From positions 1 to 64,000 of the forward strand of contig CALJVL010000009.1 of the NCBI GenBank assembly GCA_937773775.1: a DNA stretch of 64,000 nucleotides, written 5' to 3'. Below are positions 43,787 through 54,175 of this stretch, in pieces. The notes beneath the pieces are model-generated. The model worked only from the letters and a program-made list of their open reading frames with translations. It did no database searches and had not been told where the DNA came from. Numbering within the stretch: position 1 is the first letter of the stretch; each line of letters opens with the position of its first letter. Origin of the DNA: an uncultured Flavobacterium sp. (GTDB lineage Bacteria; Bacteroidota; Bacteroidia; Flavobacteriales; Flavobacteriaceae). The translations under genes and the position numbers were made by a program.

Positions 43787-44794
43787 TTATATGGTTAATT
43801 TTGTTACTAAATCTTCAAATTTACGCACAGTTTCCTCCATTGATACTTCCGATTTTCCACCCGCGGCATTGCGATGTCCCCCTCCGTGAAAATGATTTCT
43901 CGCAAATTCATTTACATCAAATTCCCCTTGTGAACGGAATGAAATTTTGATAATTTTCTCGTCTTTATTCTCGATAAAAATCGCCGTAAAAACAATTCCT
44001 TTTATGCTTAGTCCATAGTTTACGATTCCTTCAGTATCACCTTTTATATAATCAAAGGTATTTAACTCATCTTGGGTTAGTGTGGTATAGGCTGTCTGAT
44101 GTCCTGACAATACTTTTAAATTTTGAAGAGCCCTTCCAAGCAGCTGTAAGCGACTGTAGGAGCTATTCTCAAACAACAAAGTAGGTATTTTTGTGTTTTC
44201 AACGCCTAAATCAATTAATTCTGCAACAATTCGGTGTGTATTTCCTGTAGTTCCTGGAAACCTAAAGGAGCCCGAGTCTGTAAGGATACCGGTATAAATA
44301 CAAGTTCCGATTGTTTTGTCGATATCTTCTTTTTTGTCAAGAAAGGAAATGAAGTTATAAAGCATTTCGCATGTAGACCCTATTGAAGTATCTGAGTAGG
44401 TATAGGCAGCGTAATCATCTGGTTTTTGGTGGTGGTCGATCATGATGAACGGCGCTTTCATTGCGCTTAACACCTCTTCCATACCACAGCCAACTCTGTG
44501 CAAGGCGTTAAAGTCTAAAGTAAAAATTAGATCGGCAGCTTCAAGAATTTTTACGCTATTTTCTCTATCTTTTTCGAATATTTTTACCGTTTTAGAGCCT
44601 GGAAGCCAAGCTAGAAAATCGGGAAATTCATTTGGTGCAATAACGGTAGGTTCATGATTGTTTTTTAACAAAAAATGATATAATCCTAAAGTTGAACCCA
44701 TAGCGTCACCGTCAGGACCTCTATGTGGAATTATTGCAATTTTTTTGGGTGTTGCCAATAACAACTGTATTGCTTGAATGTCTTGTATTTTCAT
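43787..44794 (-). CDS. nrnA: DHH-family oligoribonuclease / pAp phosphatase
   Basis: The 335-residue DHH phosphoesterase has IPHRGPDGDAMGSTLGLY, FTLDFNALHRVG, MIDHHQKPDDYA (the DHH motif), and a C-terminal DHHA1 domain ending FHGGGHRNAAGGK. It binds Mn(II), degrades short RNAs and dephosphorylates pAp. In gliding bacteria this gene is commonly next to gldI. An upstream extension is open but the ATG at 44794 (MKIQDIQAIQLLL) is preferred since it matches the family N terminus. It overlaps no gene; the CLC gene ends 67 bases upstream. Confidence 0.9.
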   Translation of the reverse strand: MKIQDIQAIQLLLATPKKIAIIPHRGPDGDAMGSTLGLYHFLLKNNHEPTVIAPNEFPDFLAWLPGSKTVKIFEKDRENSVKILEAADLIFTLDFNALHRVGCGMEEVLSAMKAPFIMIDHHQKPDDYAAYTYSDTSIGSTCEMLYNFISFLDKKEDIDKTIGTCIYTGILTDSGSFRFPGTTGNTHRIVAELIDLGVENTKIPTLLFENSSYSRLQLLGRALQNLKVLSGHQTAYTTLTQDELNTFDYIKGDTEGIVNYGLSIKGIVFTAIFIENKDEKIIKISFRSQGEFDVNEFARNHFHGGGHRNAAGGKSEVSMEETVRKFEDLVTKLTI

Positions 44795-44861
44795 AGTCTG
44801 CGAATTTACATTTTTAAATGTAAAGTTTGAAGTCATTTGGCAAATAACACGCTTTTTCAAA

Positions 44862-46115
44862 TTAGAAATTATCCATTTTTTTTCTTTTTAATTTCTGATA
44901 TAAATGATATTTGGCGCCTTTAACAATTTGTGAATGATAAATTCCTATTGAACCTGATGAAAAATAGGCAATAAAACATGCAATTCCTATGTAAGGCCCA
45001 CTTTGGATACCAAAAAGCTCCATTCCCATAATGGTACATGCTATAGGCGTGTGTGTTGCACCCGAGAAAACAGCTACGAAACCCATTCCTGCCAATAATG
45101 CAATTGGGAGGGGCACAACCAAGGACAATGCACTTCCTAATGTTGCACCAATAAAAAAGAGTGGGGTGACTTCACCACCTTTAAATCCTGCGCCCAAAAT
45201 AAACCCGGTGAATACTATTTTGGCCAAAAAATCATAATACTCGCTAGGCTTCGAAAATGATTCCACGATAATCGGAACTCCTAAACCCAAATACTTTGTG
45301 GTGCCGATGAAGTAAATCGCGACAGCAAACAGAATTCCTCCAATAAATGGACGAAAAGGAGGATATTTAATTTTCGAAAATAAAGTGCCCCAATAATGGG
45401 TGCTTCTGGAAAAGAGCATGGCAGATAAGCCAAATAGAACACTAATAGGGATAATCCAAAGTAGTATGTTTAGATTTAGCTTTGGAACAACTGGTATGGA
45501 ATAATGGGTGTGATTTACCTTCCAAACTTCAACAGTATAATAAGCGATAAATGCTACTAAAAATGACAAAACCATGCTTTTGTAATTGACTTTGCTAAAA
45601 TATAAAACCTCTAAAGCGAATAAAGCTCCGGCTAAGGGTGTGCCAAAAACGGAAGCAAACCCTGCGCTAATTCCTAAAATGATAAGTGTCTTTCTGTCTG
45701 AATCGTCCAACTTGAAAATCGCAGTGAATTGGTCTGCTATTGCTCCACCCATTTGTACTGCTGTTCCCTCTCGACCTGCTGATCCGCCAAAGAGATGCGT
45801 GATTATTGTTCCAAGAAGAACTAAAGGAGCCATTTTTAATGGGATTGTCTTTTTTGGAGTTTCATATTCCTCAAGTAATAAATTATTTCCTTTTACAACC
45901 GAAGATCCATAGTAGTGATAGCCCAGTCCGATAAGCAAACCACCTATCGGCAAGAGCCAAATTATCGAGCTGTTTAGGCCTCTAAAGTTCGCTACCCATT
46001 CTAAAGCTACTAACAAAAATGCTGAAGCGGAACCTGATAAGAACCCTATCAGAAGACAAATGAAAATCCATTTGAGGGAGAGTAGTATTGTATTTTTTAT
46101 TTTTTCTAAAATCAT
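44862..46115 (-). CDS. CLC-family channel/antiporter of the CLC-F (fluoride) type
   Basis: The protein has 417 residues and about 10-12 helices. The anion-selectivity loop reads GNNLLLEEYE, in place of the GSGIP of Cl-/H+ CLCs. This GNN-type loop is that of CLC-F fluoride/proton antiporters. The glutamate gate is GREGTAVQMGGAI, again with Thr after GREG as in CLC-F (GREGP is usual). Both pieces suggest F- export. The protein ends in a basic tail. The ATG at 46115 (MILEKIKNTILL) is preferred over an upstream in-frame GTG at 46139. It lies 44 bases downstream of a Rid-family gene and upstream of nrnA. No fluoride riboswitch was recognised nearby. Confidence 0.85.
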   Translation of the reverse strand: MILEKIKNTILLSLKWIFICLLIGFLSGSASAFLLVALEWVANFRGLNSSIIWLLPIGGLLIGLGYHYYGSSVVKGNNLLLEEYETPKKTIPLKMAPLVLLGTIITHLFGGSAGREGTAVQMGGAIADQFTAIFKLDDSDRKTLIILGISAGFASVFGTPLAGALFALEVLYFSKVNYKSMVLSFLVAFIAYYTVEVWKVNHTHYSIPVVPKLNLNILLWIIPISVLFGLSAMLFSRSTHYWGTLFSKIKYPPFRPFIGGILFAVAIYFIGTTKYLGLGVPIIVESFSKPSEYYDFLAKIVFTGFILGAGFKGGEVTPLFFIGATLGSALSLVVPLPIALLAGMGFVAVFSGATHTPIACTIMGMELFGIQSGPYIGIACFIAYFSSGSIGIYHSQIVKGAKYHLYQKLKRKKMDNF

Positions 46116-46159
46116 TCTGTTTTTTACAGGGAATTTCACAATGTTATTTTGCTAAAGTA

Positions 46160-46570
46160 TTACAATCCATCGAAATTATTGCGTTTTTCAGGAAGTACAG
46201 CTGTAAATTCTATTTCAACCAAATATTCCGGAGCTATCAATTTACTGATTTCATAAAATCCTGTAGTAGGTTTGATGTCTTTGAAAAAAGCAGAATGTGC
46301 TCTTGCAACATCTTCAAAAGTAGTAATGTCAGTGGTGAATATTCGAGTGCGGATAACATCTTTCATGCTTGCATTTAAATCTTCAAGCACTTTTTCAACT
46401 CTTTCAAGAATATTGAAGGTTTGCGCATAAGCATCATTGGCTTTTACTTTCTCAGCATCAATTATGGCTACTGTTCCTGAAATTTCAATGCTATTTCCTA
46501 TCCTGACAGCACGACAATATCCCATTTTATCTTCCCATGGGGAGCCTGTTAATATGTTTTCTCTTTTCAT
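46160..46570 (-). CDS. Rid-family (YjgF/RidA-like) protein
   Basis: The 136-residue trimeric Rid-fold protein has RAVRIGNSIEISGTVAI, a DVIRTRIFTTDITTFEDV segment with the conserved Arg, and a C-terminal PEYLVEIEFTAVLP. RidA deaminates enamine/imine intermediates; members of the subgroup without all active residues may differ. The N terminus SPWEDKMGYCRAVR is as in Rid subfamilies distinct from RidA proper. It may be the first gene of the run that includes the CLC protein, nrnA, gldI and the PPIases, with 44 bases to the CLC gene. Confidence 0.88.
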   Translation of the reverse strand: MKRENILTGSPWEDKMGYCRAVRIGNSIEISGTVAIIDAEKVKANDAYAQTFNILERVEKVLEDLNASMKDVIRTRIFTTDITTFEDVARAHSAFFKDIKPTTGFYEISKLIAPEYLVEIEFTAVLPEKRNNFDGL

Positions 46571-46801
46571 TTTTCAAGCTTGGTTTCTAAAGAAATTTTG
46601 ATTACTTTGAAAGTTGGTATATTTTTTGCAATTTATAAAAATAGTAAAATAAAAAACACGGTTTTTACAAAATGTTTTAATTAGAAAAACGAAATAAATT
46701 CTAAAATATTGAGTTATAAAGGAATGTCAAAGAATACTATTTTTAACATTTTATATTTGTTGAAAACAAATACAAAAAGGGCCAATCAATACGCAAGCAT
46801 T

Positions 46802-47440
46802 ATGAATCGAATTTTCTTTTTAATTTTAATAATAGGACTGTCTGTAAAAGCATATTCCCAGAATGAATTTAGTAATAAATTTAAAGCTATACCTCCGGTA
46901 GATCTTGGTTTTAAAGCTAAAAAAGTTAAAGCGCCAAAGGTAGAACTTCCAGCTATAGTCACTCCTGAAGCTGCGATAAAACCGACTCCTAATCCTGAAC
47001 CGGCTCCCATATCGATGATTTTAAAAGATAATTTTATCAATCCTGGCGACATTGTAAGAGATAGATTAAATAAGAAGGAAGACAACCCTGACCAGAATGT
47101 TTATAGGAGAAACCAAAACCTAGGTGATTACAAAACGGGTTCTGCTACCGCTAAAGTTTTGTATCGTGATGCTGCCTATGTGGATGGGGATCAAATACGG
47201 GTGTACTTAAATGACAAAGTGATTGAGTACCAAGTAAATTTAGACAGCAATTTTAAAGGTTTCCAAATAGAGTTAGAAAAAGGAATAAATAAGATCGATT
47301 TCGAAGCCTTAAATCAAGGAAGCTCTGGACCTAACACGGCAGAGTTTAAAGTGTACGATGATAAAGGCAGTTTGATTTCAGCTAGTCAATGGAATCTTGG
47401 TACTGGCTTTAAAGCAACTATTATTCTTATAAAAGAGTAA
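46802..47440 (+). CDS. Exported hypothetical protein, 212 residues
   Basis: The protein starts with a signal peptide (MNRIFFLILIIGLSVKAYS) followed by QNEFSNKFKAIPPVDLGFK. A Pro-rich stretch (ELPAIVTPEAAIKPTPNPEPAP) leads into a C-terminal beta domain with VYLNDKVIEYQVNLDSNFKG, FQIELEKGINKIDFEALN and WNLGTGFKATIILIKE. The ATG at 46802 is chosen because it begins the signal peptide; the frame is open for 31 codons before. It is a conserved type in Flavobacterium but I know no function. It converges on the lipoprotein gene at 47466. Confidence 0.75.
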   Translation: MNRIFFLILIIGLSVKAYSQNEFSNKFKAIPPVDLGFKAKKVKAPKVELPAIVTPEAAIKPTPNPEPAPISMILKDNFINPGDIVRDRLNKKEDNPDQNVYRRNQNLGDYKTGSATAKVLYRDAAYVDGDQIRVYLNDKVIEYQVNLDSNFKGFQIELEKGINKIDFEALNQGSSGPNTAEFKVYDDKGSLISASQWNLGTGFKATIILIKE

Positions 47441-47465
47441 TGTACAATAGAAAAAATCTTTTTAT

Positions 47466-47957
47466 TTAAAAAGAATCTGCCGTGACTTGAAATCTCATGT
47501 CTGCTTTTACTGTTATATTTTCACTGACCGTTTCTTTCGTTACAGCCTTCACTCTTAAAGTGAAACTTTCAGCCTTAAGATATTTATCTAGTTTTTCTGA
47601 GGTGGGAGTTAGAGTTATAGTACTTGAAGTTGAATTAATATCGTCTAAAAAAGCCAGCTCTATTTCGTCACTGTTATTTGTAGAAATATACATATGGATG
47701 GATTTCAAAAATGAAATATTTTTATCAGTAGGATTTGTTATTGTCAATTTCAGCTCCTTTAGTCTTACATCCTTAACTAAGTCTGCTTTTGTGTTGTTGT
47801 TTTCAAATACCGTGCTAGAATTAGAAGCGGTTTCTGCGCTAAAGTCTATGGGTGTATTTACAGGAAATCCGGCTGGAATCGTCACCGATGTTTGATTGTC
47901 TATCGAAAAGGTCAACAAATTATCGATCACACTGCATGAAATTGCCAGAGGACCCAA
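47466..47957 (-). CDS. Lipoprotein (LEA-like beta-rich), start codon apparently lost
   Basis: The readable protein from TTG 47957 is 163 residues. Upstream codons in the same frame give K-K-Y-I-A-V-A-V before L-G-P-L-A-I-S-C, a complete lipoprotein signal that a TTG start would cut. The codon expected to be ATG (47984-47982) is ACA. A perfect AGGAGG lies just before it, at 47990-47985, rare in this genome. No other ATG, GTG or TTG is in frame upstream. The mature protein is beta-rich with LKELKLTITNPTDKNISFL and KAESFTLRVKAVTKETV, like water-stress LEA-type domains. The gene may be dead, use a rare start, or the sequence may have an error. Confidence 0.7.
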   Translation of the reverse strand: MGPLAISCSVIDNLLTFSIDNQTSVTIPAGFPVNTPIDFSAETASNSSTVFENNNTKADLVKDVRLKELKLTITNPTDKNISFLKSIHMYISTNNSDEIELAFLDDINSTSSTITLTPTSEKLDKYLKAESFTLRVKAVTKETVSENITVKADMRFQVTADSF

Positions 47958-48179
47958 AACGGCAACTGCTATATATTTTTTTGTCCTCCTTTTTTTATTT
48001 TTATAATGTTAATGTTTTTACAAAAATAGTCTTTTATAAGTCTAAAGCTAATTTAAGAATAAAAGCAATACTACACAAAAGCGAATCAGTCTTTTGATCA
48101 AAAAGTATTGTTATTTAAAGAGAAAAAAATTAAACCATTATTTTTTTAAATTCAATTTTTCAATTCCGAATATAAAAAG

Positions 48180-48187
48180 TATTTTTG
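48180..48187 (+). promoter_or_regulatory. -7 element adjoining guaA (possible leaderless transcript)
   Basis: TATTTTTG ends 3 bases before the guaA ATG (48191). If this box is used, transcription would start at or next to the ATG. No TTG is found at 17-23 bases upstream. Confidence 0.4.
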
Positions 48188-48190
48188 CGC

Positions 48191-49720
48191 ATGCAACATA
48201 ACGTACTTATTTTAGATTTTGGATCGCAATACACACAACTTATTGCTCGTAGAGTTCGCGAATTAAATATATTCTGCGAAATTTTTCCTTATAATCATTT
48301 CCCGAGTGATTTGTCTCCTTACAAAGCCGTAATTCTTGGGGGAAGTCCATTTTCTGTTCGTTCAGAAGATGCTCCGCATCCAGACTTATCACAAATTAGA
48401 GGAAAGCTTCCTATGCTTGCCGTTTGTTACGGGGCGCAATATTTAGCTCATTTTAGTGGTGGTGAAGTTGCCGCTTCAAATACAAGAGAATATGGTAGGG
48501 CTAATTTGTCCTTTATAAAACCAAACGAGACTTTCTTTGAAGGAGTTGATCTTAACAGTCAAGTCTGGATGAGTCATAGCGATAGTATTAAATCGTTACC
48601 CACAAATGGTATCAAATTAGCCAGCACGCATGATGTTGAATTTGCTGCTTATAAAATAGATGGGGAACCTACTTATGCGATACAATACCATCCAGAAGTA
48701 TTTCATTCTACGGATGGTTCAAAAATGTTAGAGAATTTTTTGGTTAAAATTGCTGAAGTTCCACAAAACTTCACTCCTAACGCTTTTGTTGAGGACATGG
48801 TTGCAGAGTTAAAAGAAAAAATTCAAGACGGTAAAGTGGTTCTTGGACTTTCTGGAGGGGTAGACTCTACCGTAGCGGCTGTTCTATTGCATCAAGCTAT
48901 AGGCAAAAATCTGTATTGTATTTTTGTCAATAATGGTTTGCTTCGTAAGAACGAATTTGCCCAAGTACTCGATCAGTATAAAGGAATGGGATTGAATGTG
49001 AAAGGTGTTGATGCTGGAGATAGATTTTTGTCAGAATTGGCAGGAGTTAGTGATCCTGAAACCAAACGTAAAATTATTGGACGTGTTTTTATCGAAGTTT
49101 TTGATGACGAGTCTCATTTAATTGAAAATGTAAAATGGTTAGCGCAAGGAACGATCTATCCTGATGTTATAGAGTCCGTTTCTGTAAAAGGACCATCAGC
49201 AACTATAAAATCGCATCACAATGTAGGTGGTTTGCCTGATTATATGAAATTAAAAATTGTAGAGCCGCTCCGTATGCTTTTCAAAGATGAAGTACGCAGA
49301 GTGGGCGCTAGTTTAGGAATTGATGCTGAACTTTTGGGAAGACATCCTTTTCCAGGACCGGGATTGTCAATTCGCATCTTAGGGGATATTACTCCAGAGA
49401 AAGTTAGCATTCTGCAAGATGTTGACGCTGTGTTTATCGATGGACTAAAATCTTGGGGCTTGTATGATAAAGTGTGGCAAGCAGGCGCAATACTTCTTCC
49501 CGTAAATAGTGTAGGTGTAATGGGAGACGAGCGTACTTATGAAAAAGTAGTGGCGCTCCGTGCAGTTGAAAGCACAGACGGTATGACGGCGGATTGGGTT
49601 CATTTGCCTTATGACTTCTTAATGAAAGTTTCTAATGATATCATAAATAAAGTAAAAGGGGTAAATAGGGTAGTATATGACATTAGTTCAAAACCACCAG
49701 CGACTATAGAATGGGAATAA
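48191..49720 (+). CDS. guaA: GMP synthase (glutamine-hydrolysing)
   Basis: GuaA aminates XMP to GMP with ATP and Gln. The 509-residue protein has an N-terminal class I amidotransferase domain, with the nucleophile Cys79 in LAVCYGAQY and the His/Glu in [11 protein letters not shown]. The ATP-pyrophosphatase domain has the P-loop SGGVDST near residue 222, and the C-terminal dimerisation domain ends [10 protein letters not shown]. All expected motifs are intact. The ATG at 48191 matches the family N terminus; an in-frame TTG two codons earlier would add only two residues. A terminator follows at 49776. Confidence 0.97.
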   Translation: MQHNVLILDFGSQYTQLIARRVRELNIFCEIFPYNHFPSDLSPYKAVILGGSPFSVRSEDAPHPDLSQIRGKLPMLAVCYGAQYLAHFSGGEVAASNTREYGRANLSFIKPNETFFEGVDLNSQVWMSHSDSIKSLPTNGIKLASTHDVEFAAYKIDGEPTYAIQYHPEVFHSTDGSKMLENFLVKIAEVPQNFTPNAFVEDMVAELKEKIQDGKVVLGLSGGVDSTVAAVLLHQAIGKNLYCIFVNNGLLRKNEFAQVLDQYKGMGLNVKGVDAGDRFLSELAGVSDPETKRKIIGRVFIEVFDDESHLIENVKWLAQGTIYPDVIESVSVKGPSATIKSHHNVGGLPDYMKLKIVEPLRMLFKDEVRRVGASLGIDAELLGRHPFPGPGLSIRILGDITPEKVSILQDVDAVFIDGLKSWGLYDKVWQAGAILLPVNSVGVMGDERTYEKVVALRAVESTDGMTADWVHLPYDFLMKVSNDIINKVKGVNRVVYDISSKPPATIEWE

Positions 49721-49775
49721 GCCATGCTGCTTTTTCTCTTTCTTGACAAGCTATATTCATAACGCTCTTTACATA

Positions 49776-49815
49776 GACGGTATCAGATTTTTGGAATAAA
49801 ATTTGATGCCGTTTT
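49776..49815 (+). terminator. Terminator after guaA
   Basis: ACGGTATCAGATTTT pairs with AAAATTTGATGCCGT with two G-U wobbles, followed by TTTTG. Confidence 0.7.
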
Positions 49816-49852
49816 GTTGTCTCTGATTTAATAATTTTTTTGATATACATAA

Positions 49853-51790
49853 ATGATGAAGTATTTTTTTGCGATTTGTATAACTATAGTAATGTTTACT
49901 AATACTGTTTTCGCACAGGAAAAACCAATTACGCATAAAGTGGAAAAAGGAGAAACGGTAATTCAAATTGCAATGAAGTATAAAGTGACTCCGTTTGATA
50001 TTTATCAGTTAAATCCGGATGTGCAAAATGGTTTGAAGCCAAATGTTGTTTTGCTGATCCCTAGTAAAATTTCAAATATTCCTATCAAAACAGATGTAAT
50101 GCCCGCAACACATCTGGTGACGCCAAAAGAGACTCTTTATGGTATTGAAAAGAAATATGGGGTTTCTGACGAAGATTTGAAAACAGCCAATCCATTTATT
50201 GAAAAAGAAGGATTGCAAATAGGCCAAACACTGGTTATTCCTGTGAAAGAGAAGGTAATAAATACTGATGTAACTCAAGATAAAGTGATTTATCACGATG
50301 TGCTTCCAAAAGAAACTAAATATTCTATTTCCCGAAAGTATGGAATTACGATTGCAGAGCTTGAAAAACGTAACCCTGAAATTGCTGACGGTTTGCCCAT
50401 TGGATACAGATTAGTAATAAAGGGAAATGCTGCTAAGACGATTAAAGCTGCTACTCAAGTAGAATCTAAAAAAGAAGATGCAATTCAAAAACTAATGGAG
50501 GCGTCAACAGGTGTTACTTACACAGCATATGAAGTTCAGCCCAAAGAAACTCTTTATAGTTTGTCAAAAAGCTTCGGGATGAGTCAAGAGGGGTTTATTG
50601 CACTTAATCCAGAACTTAACAATGGAGTTGAAATAGGCATGGTATTAAAGGTTCCTTCTCAAGCTTCCTCTTCGCTAGAGGACAGAAAAGAATATACTGC
50701 TTTGTCAAAAAAAATCAGTTTCGGTAATCGTAAAAAAATGGTGCTACTTTTGCCGTTTAATATAGCTAGGCTAGAGGGGGACACTATAAATACAACAGCA
50801 ATTCGTTTGACAAAAGATAAATTTTTGAACATGACTTTAGATTTTTACGCAGGAGCACTTATGGCGATTGACTCTGCCAAAGTTTTAGGTCTTCCTATTG
50901 ATGTAGAAATTTATGATTCTGAGGAAACTAAAAACAGTTCAAATGTTGCGGCGATTATAAAAGCTAATAATCTTGAAACTGCCAATGTAATAATTGGACC
51001 TTTTTATCAAAGTAATGCAGAAACTATTGCTCAGTTATTAAAAGAACAAAATATTCCAGTTATCTCACCATTGTCGAAGGATATCGGGAATCCGTTTAAT
51101 AATTTATATCAAACGATACCCGCTAGTGAAGTAATAAAAAAAAGCTATGTTTGACTACATGCGAGCCCGTAATGGAAATATTATAGCGGTAGTTGATAAG
51201 AAAAAAGAATCAATTGTGCGGTATATTAAAGAATATCAAAAAGATATTCCATTTGTGACTTTCAAAGAAAATGGTAATGTATCTGCTGAAAGTTTGAAAG
51301 CTATGTTGATTAAAGGCAGAATGAATTATGTTGTGATGGAAACGGGAAATACCTATATGATCAAAACAACAATAGAGGCGATGTTGGGTTCAATGTCGGA
51401 ATATCAATTGCAGTTAGTGATTTTAGAGCCAAATGAAACCTTAGATACTGACGAAATTAAATTTCTGAACCTGACAAAATTGAAGTTAATGTATCCTTCA
51501 GTCACTCGTGATAACGATTCTTCGGAAGCTTTAATTTTTGAAAAAGAATTTAGAAAAGTAAATAACATTTATCCAAGTGATTTTGCAACTCGTGGTTTTG
51601 ATGTGACTTTTAGATACCATGATGAGGTTGGTGCAAGATAAAACTTTTGAGGAGACCGTGAATTCTGCAGCGACAAAACAAGTGGAGAATAAATTTGAGT
51701 ATTATGAGAAGGCTAATGGAGGATATACCAATAAAGGAGTGTTTATCATGTAATTATGATACTGATTTAACTCTAAAAGAAGCCCAGTAA
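49853..51790 (+). pseudogene. LysM / PBP1-like protein with three one-base insertions
   Basis: The restored product would be about 644 residues. A signal peptide (FFAICITIVMFTNTVFAQ) is followed by four LysM-type domains (KVEKGETVIQIAMKYKVTPF, TPKETLYGIEKKYGVSDEDL, LPKETKYSISRKYGITIAEL and QPKETLYSLSKSFGMSQEGF). A periplasmic-binding-like domain (VLLLPFNIARLEGD, VIIGPFYQSNAETIAQLL) completes it. The frame breaks at a run of eight A (51136-51143), at an extra A at 51612 (TTTTAGATACC for TTTTGATACC) and at an extra T near 51751 (ATGTAATTATGAT for ATGAATTATGAT). Removing all three gives a single frame ending DLTLKEAQ-stop at 51790. LysM domains bind peptidoglycan. The protein sequence remains well preserved in every segment. 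Confidence 0.85.
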
Positions 51791-52056
51791 ATTAGTTAAT
51801 ATTTAGTTTAGATCTTTTAAGTAAAAAAATCACTGCAAAATTAAGTTGTCTCTGTGAGTTACGAACATCACATATAAAGTTTTGAGTATAGATTGTTTTT
51901 GGATACAGCCGAGGATGAAAAAAGCAAAACTATTATGGAGAAACAGTAATTACTGAATCGTTTATTTAATTTTGAATATTGCAATAGAAAAGTGAATTAG
52001 TTTCAGCTTGAAGTAAAGGGACAAGCGGTAATAAGTTTCATGTTAAACCTTAAATT
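51791..52056. other. Gap before the DUF3820 gene
   Basis: AT-rich, no gene recognised. In some relatives I recall an OsmC-type gene in this place; I see no trace of one here. Confidence 0.4.
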
Positions 52057-52290
52057 TTGGATAAAAATCAACAGCAACTCGTAAAGCTCGCTCATACTAA
52101 AATGCCTTTTGGCAAATACGAAGGCAAATATCTAATTGATATACCAGAATACTATGTGGTATGGTATCATAATAAAGGTTTTCCAAAAGGAGAATTAGGC
52201 GAACAGTTAAAACTTATATATGAGTTAAAATTAAACGGACTAGAAGAATTGATACGGAATATTAAAAAAAGATATCCAAAACCTCACTAA
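52057..52290 (+). CDS. DUF3820 protein
   Basis: The 77-residue protein has the DUF3820 core: LAHTKMPFGKYEGKYLIDIP, EYYVVWYHNKGFPKGELG and LGEQLKLIYELKLNGLEELI. The family is small, cytoplasmic and of unknown function; relatives appear in putative quorum-sensing-regulated or exonuclease-linked proteins. It starts at TTG 52057, since the only nearby ATG (52040) is out of frame. The stop codon is within the arm of the terminator at 52278. It lies upstream of pyrG in the same direction. Confidence 0.85.
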   Translation: MDKNQQQLVKLAHTKMPFGKYEGKYLIDIPEYYVVWYHNKGFPKGELGEQLKLIYELKLNGLEELIRNIKKRYPKPH

Positions 52291-52314
52291 TTTATTAAAT
52301 TAATGAGGTTTTTA
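52278..52314 (+). terminator. Terminator overlapping the DUF3820 stop codon
   Basis: AAAACCTCA and TGAGGTTTT with inner TAATTTA/TAAATTA form a long stem, followed by T-rich sequence. Confidence 0.8.
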
Positions 52315-52369
52315 TTTTTGAGATATTAAGTTGAATAATTGTCAATTTCCCGAATTATCTCATTTGTAA

Positions 52370-54055
<1,686 letters not shown>

Positions 54056-54175
54056 CATACGGTAATACGTTTTTTGGTCTTGGTAGATAAACGACTAAAA
54101 ATGATAATAACTATTTCTCATTGTGGCGAGTTTTAATAAAGGAACTTAAAGCATTAAACTTTGAATTAAATTATA

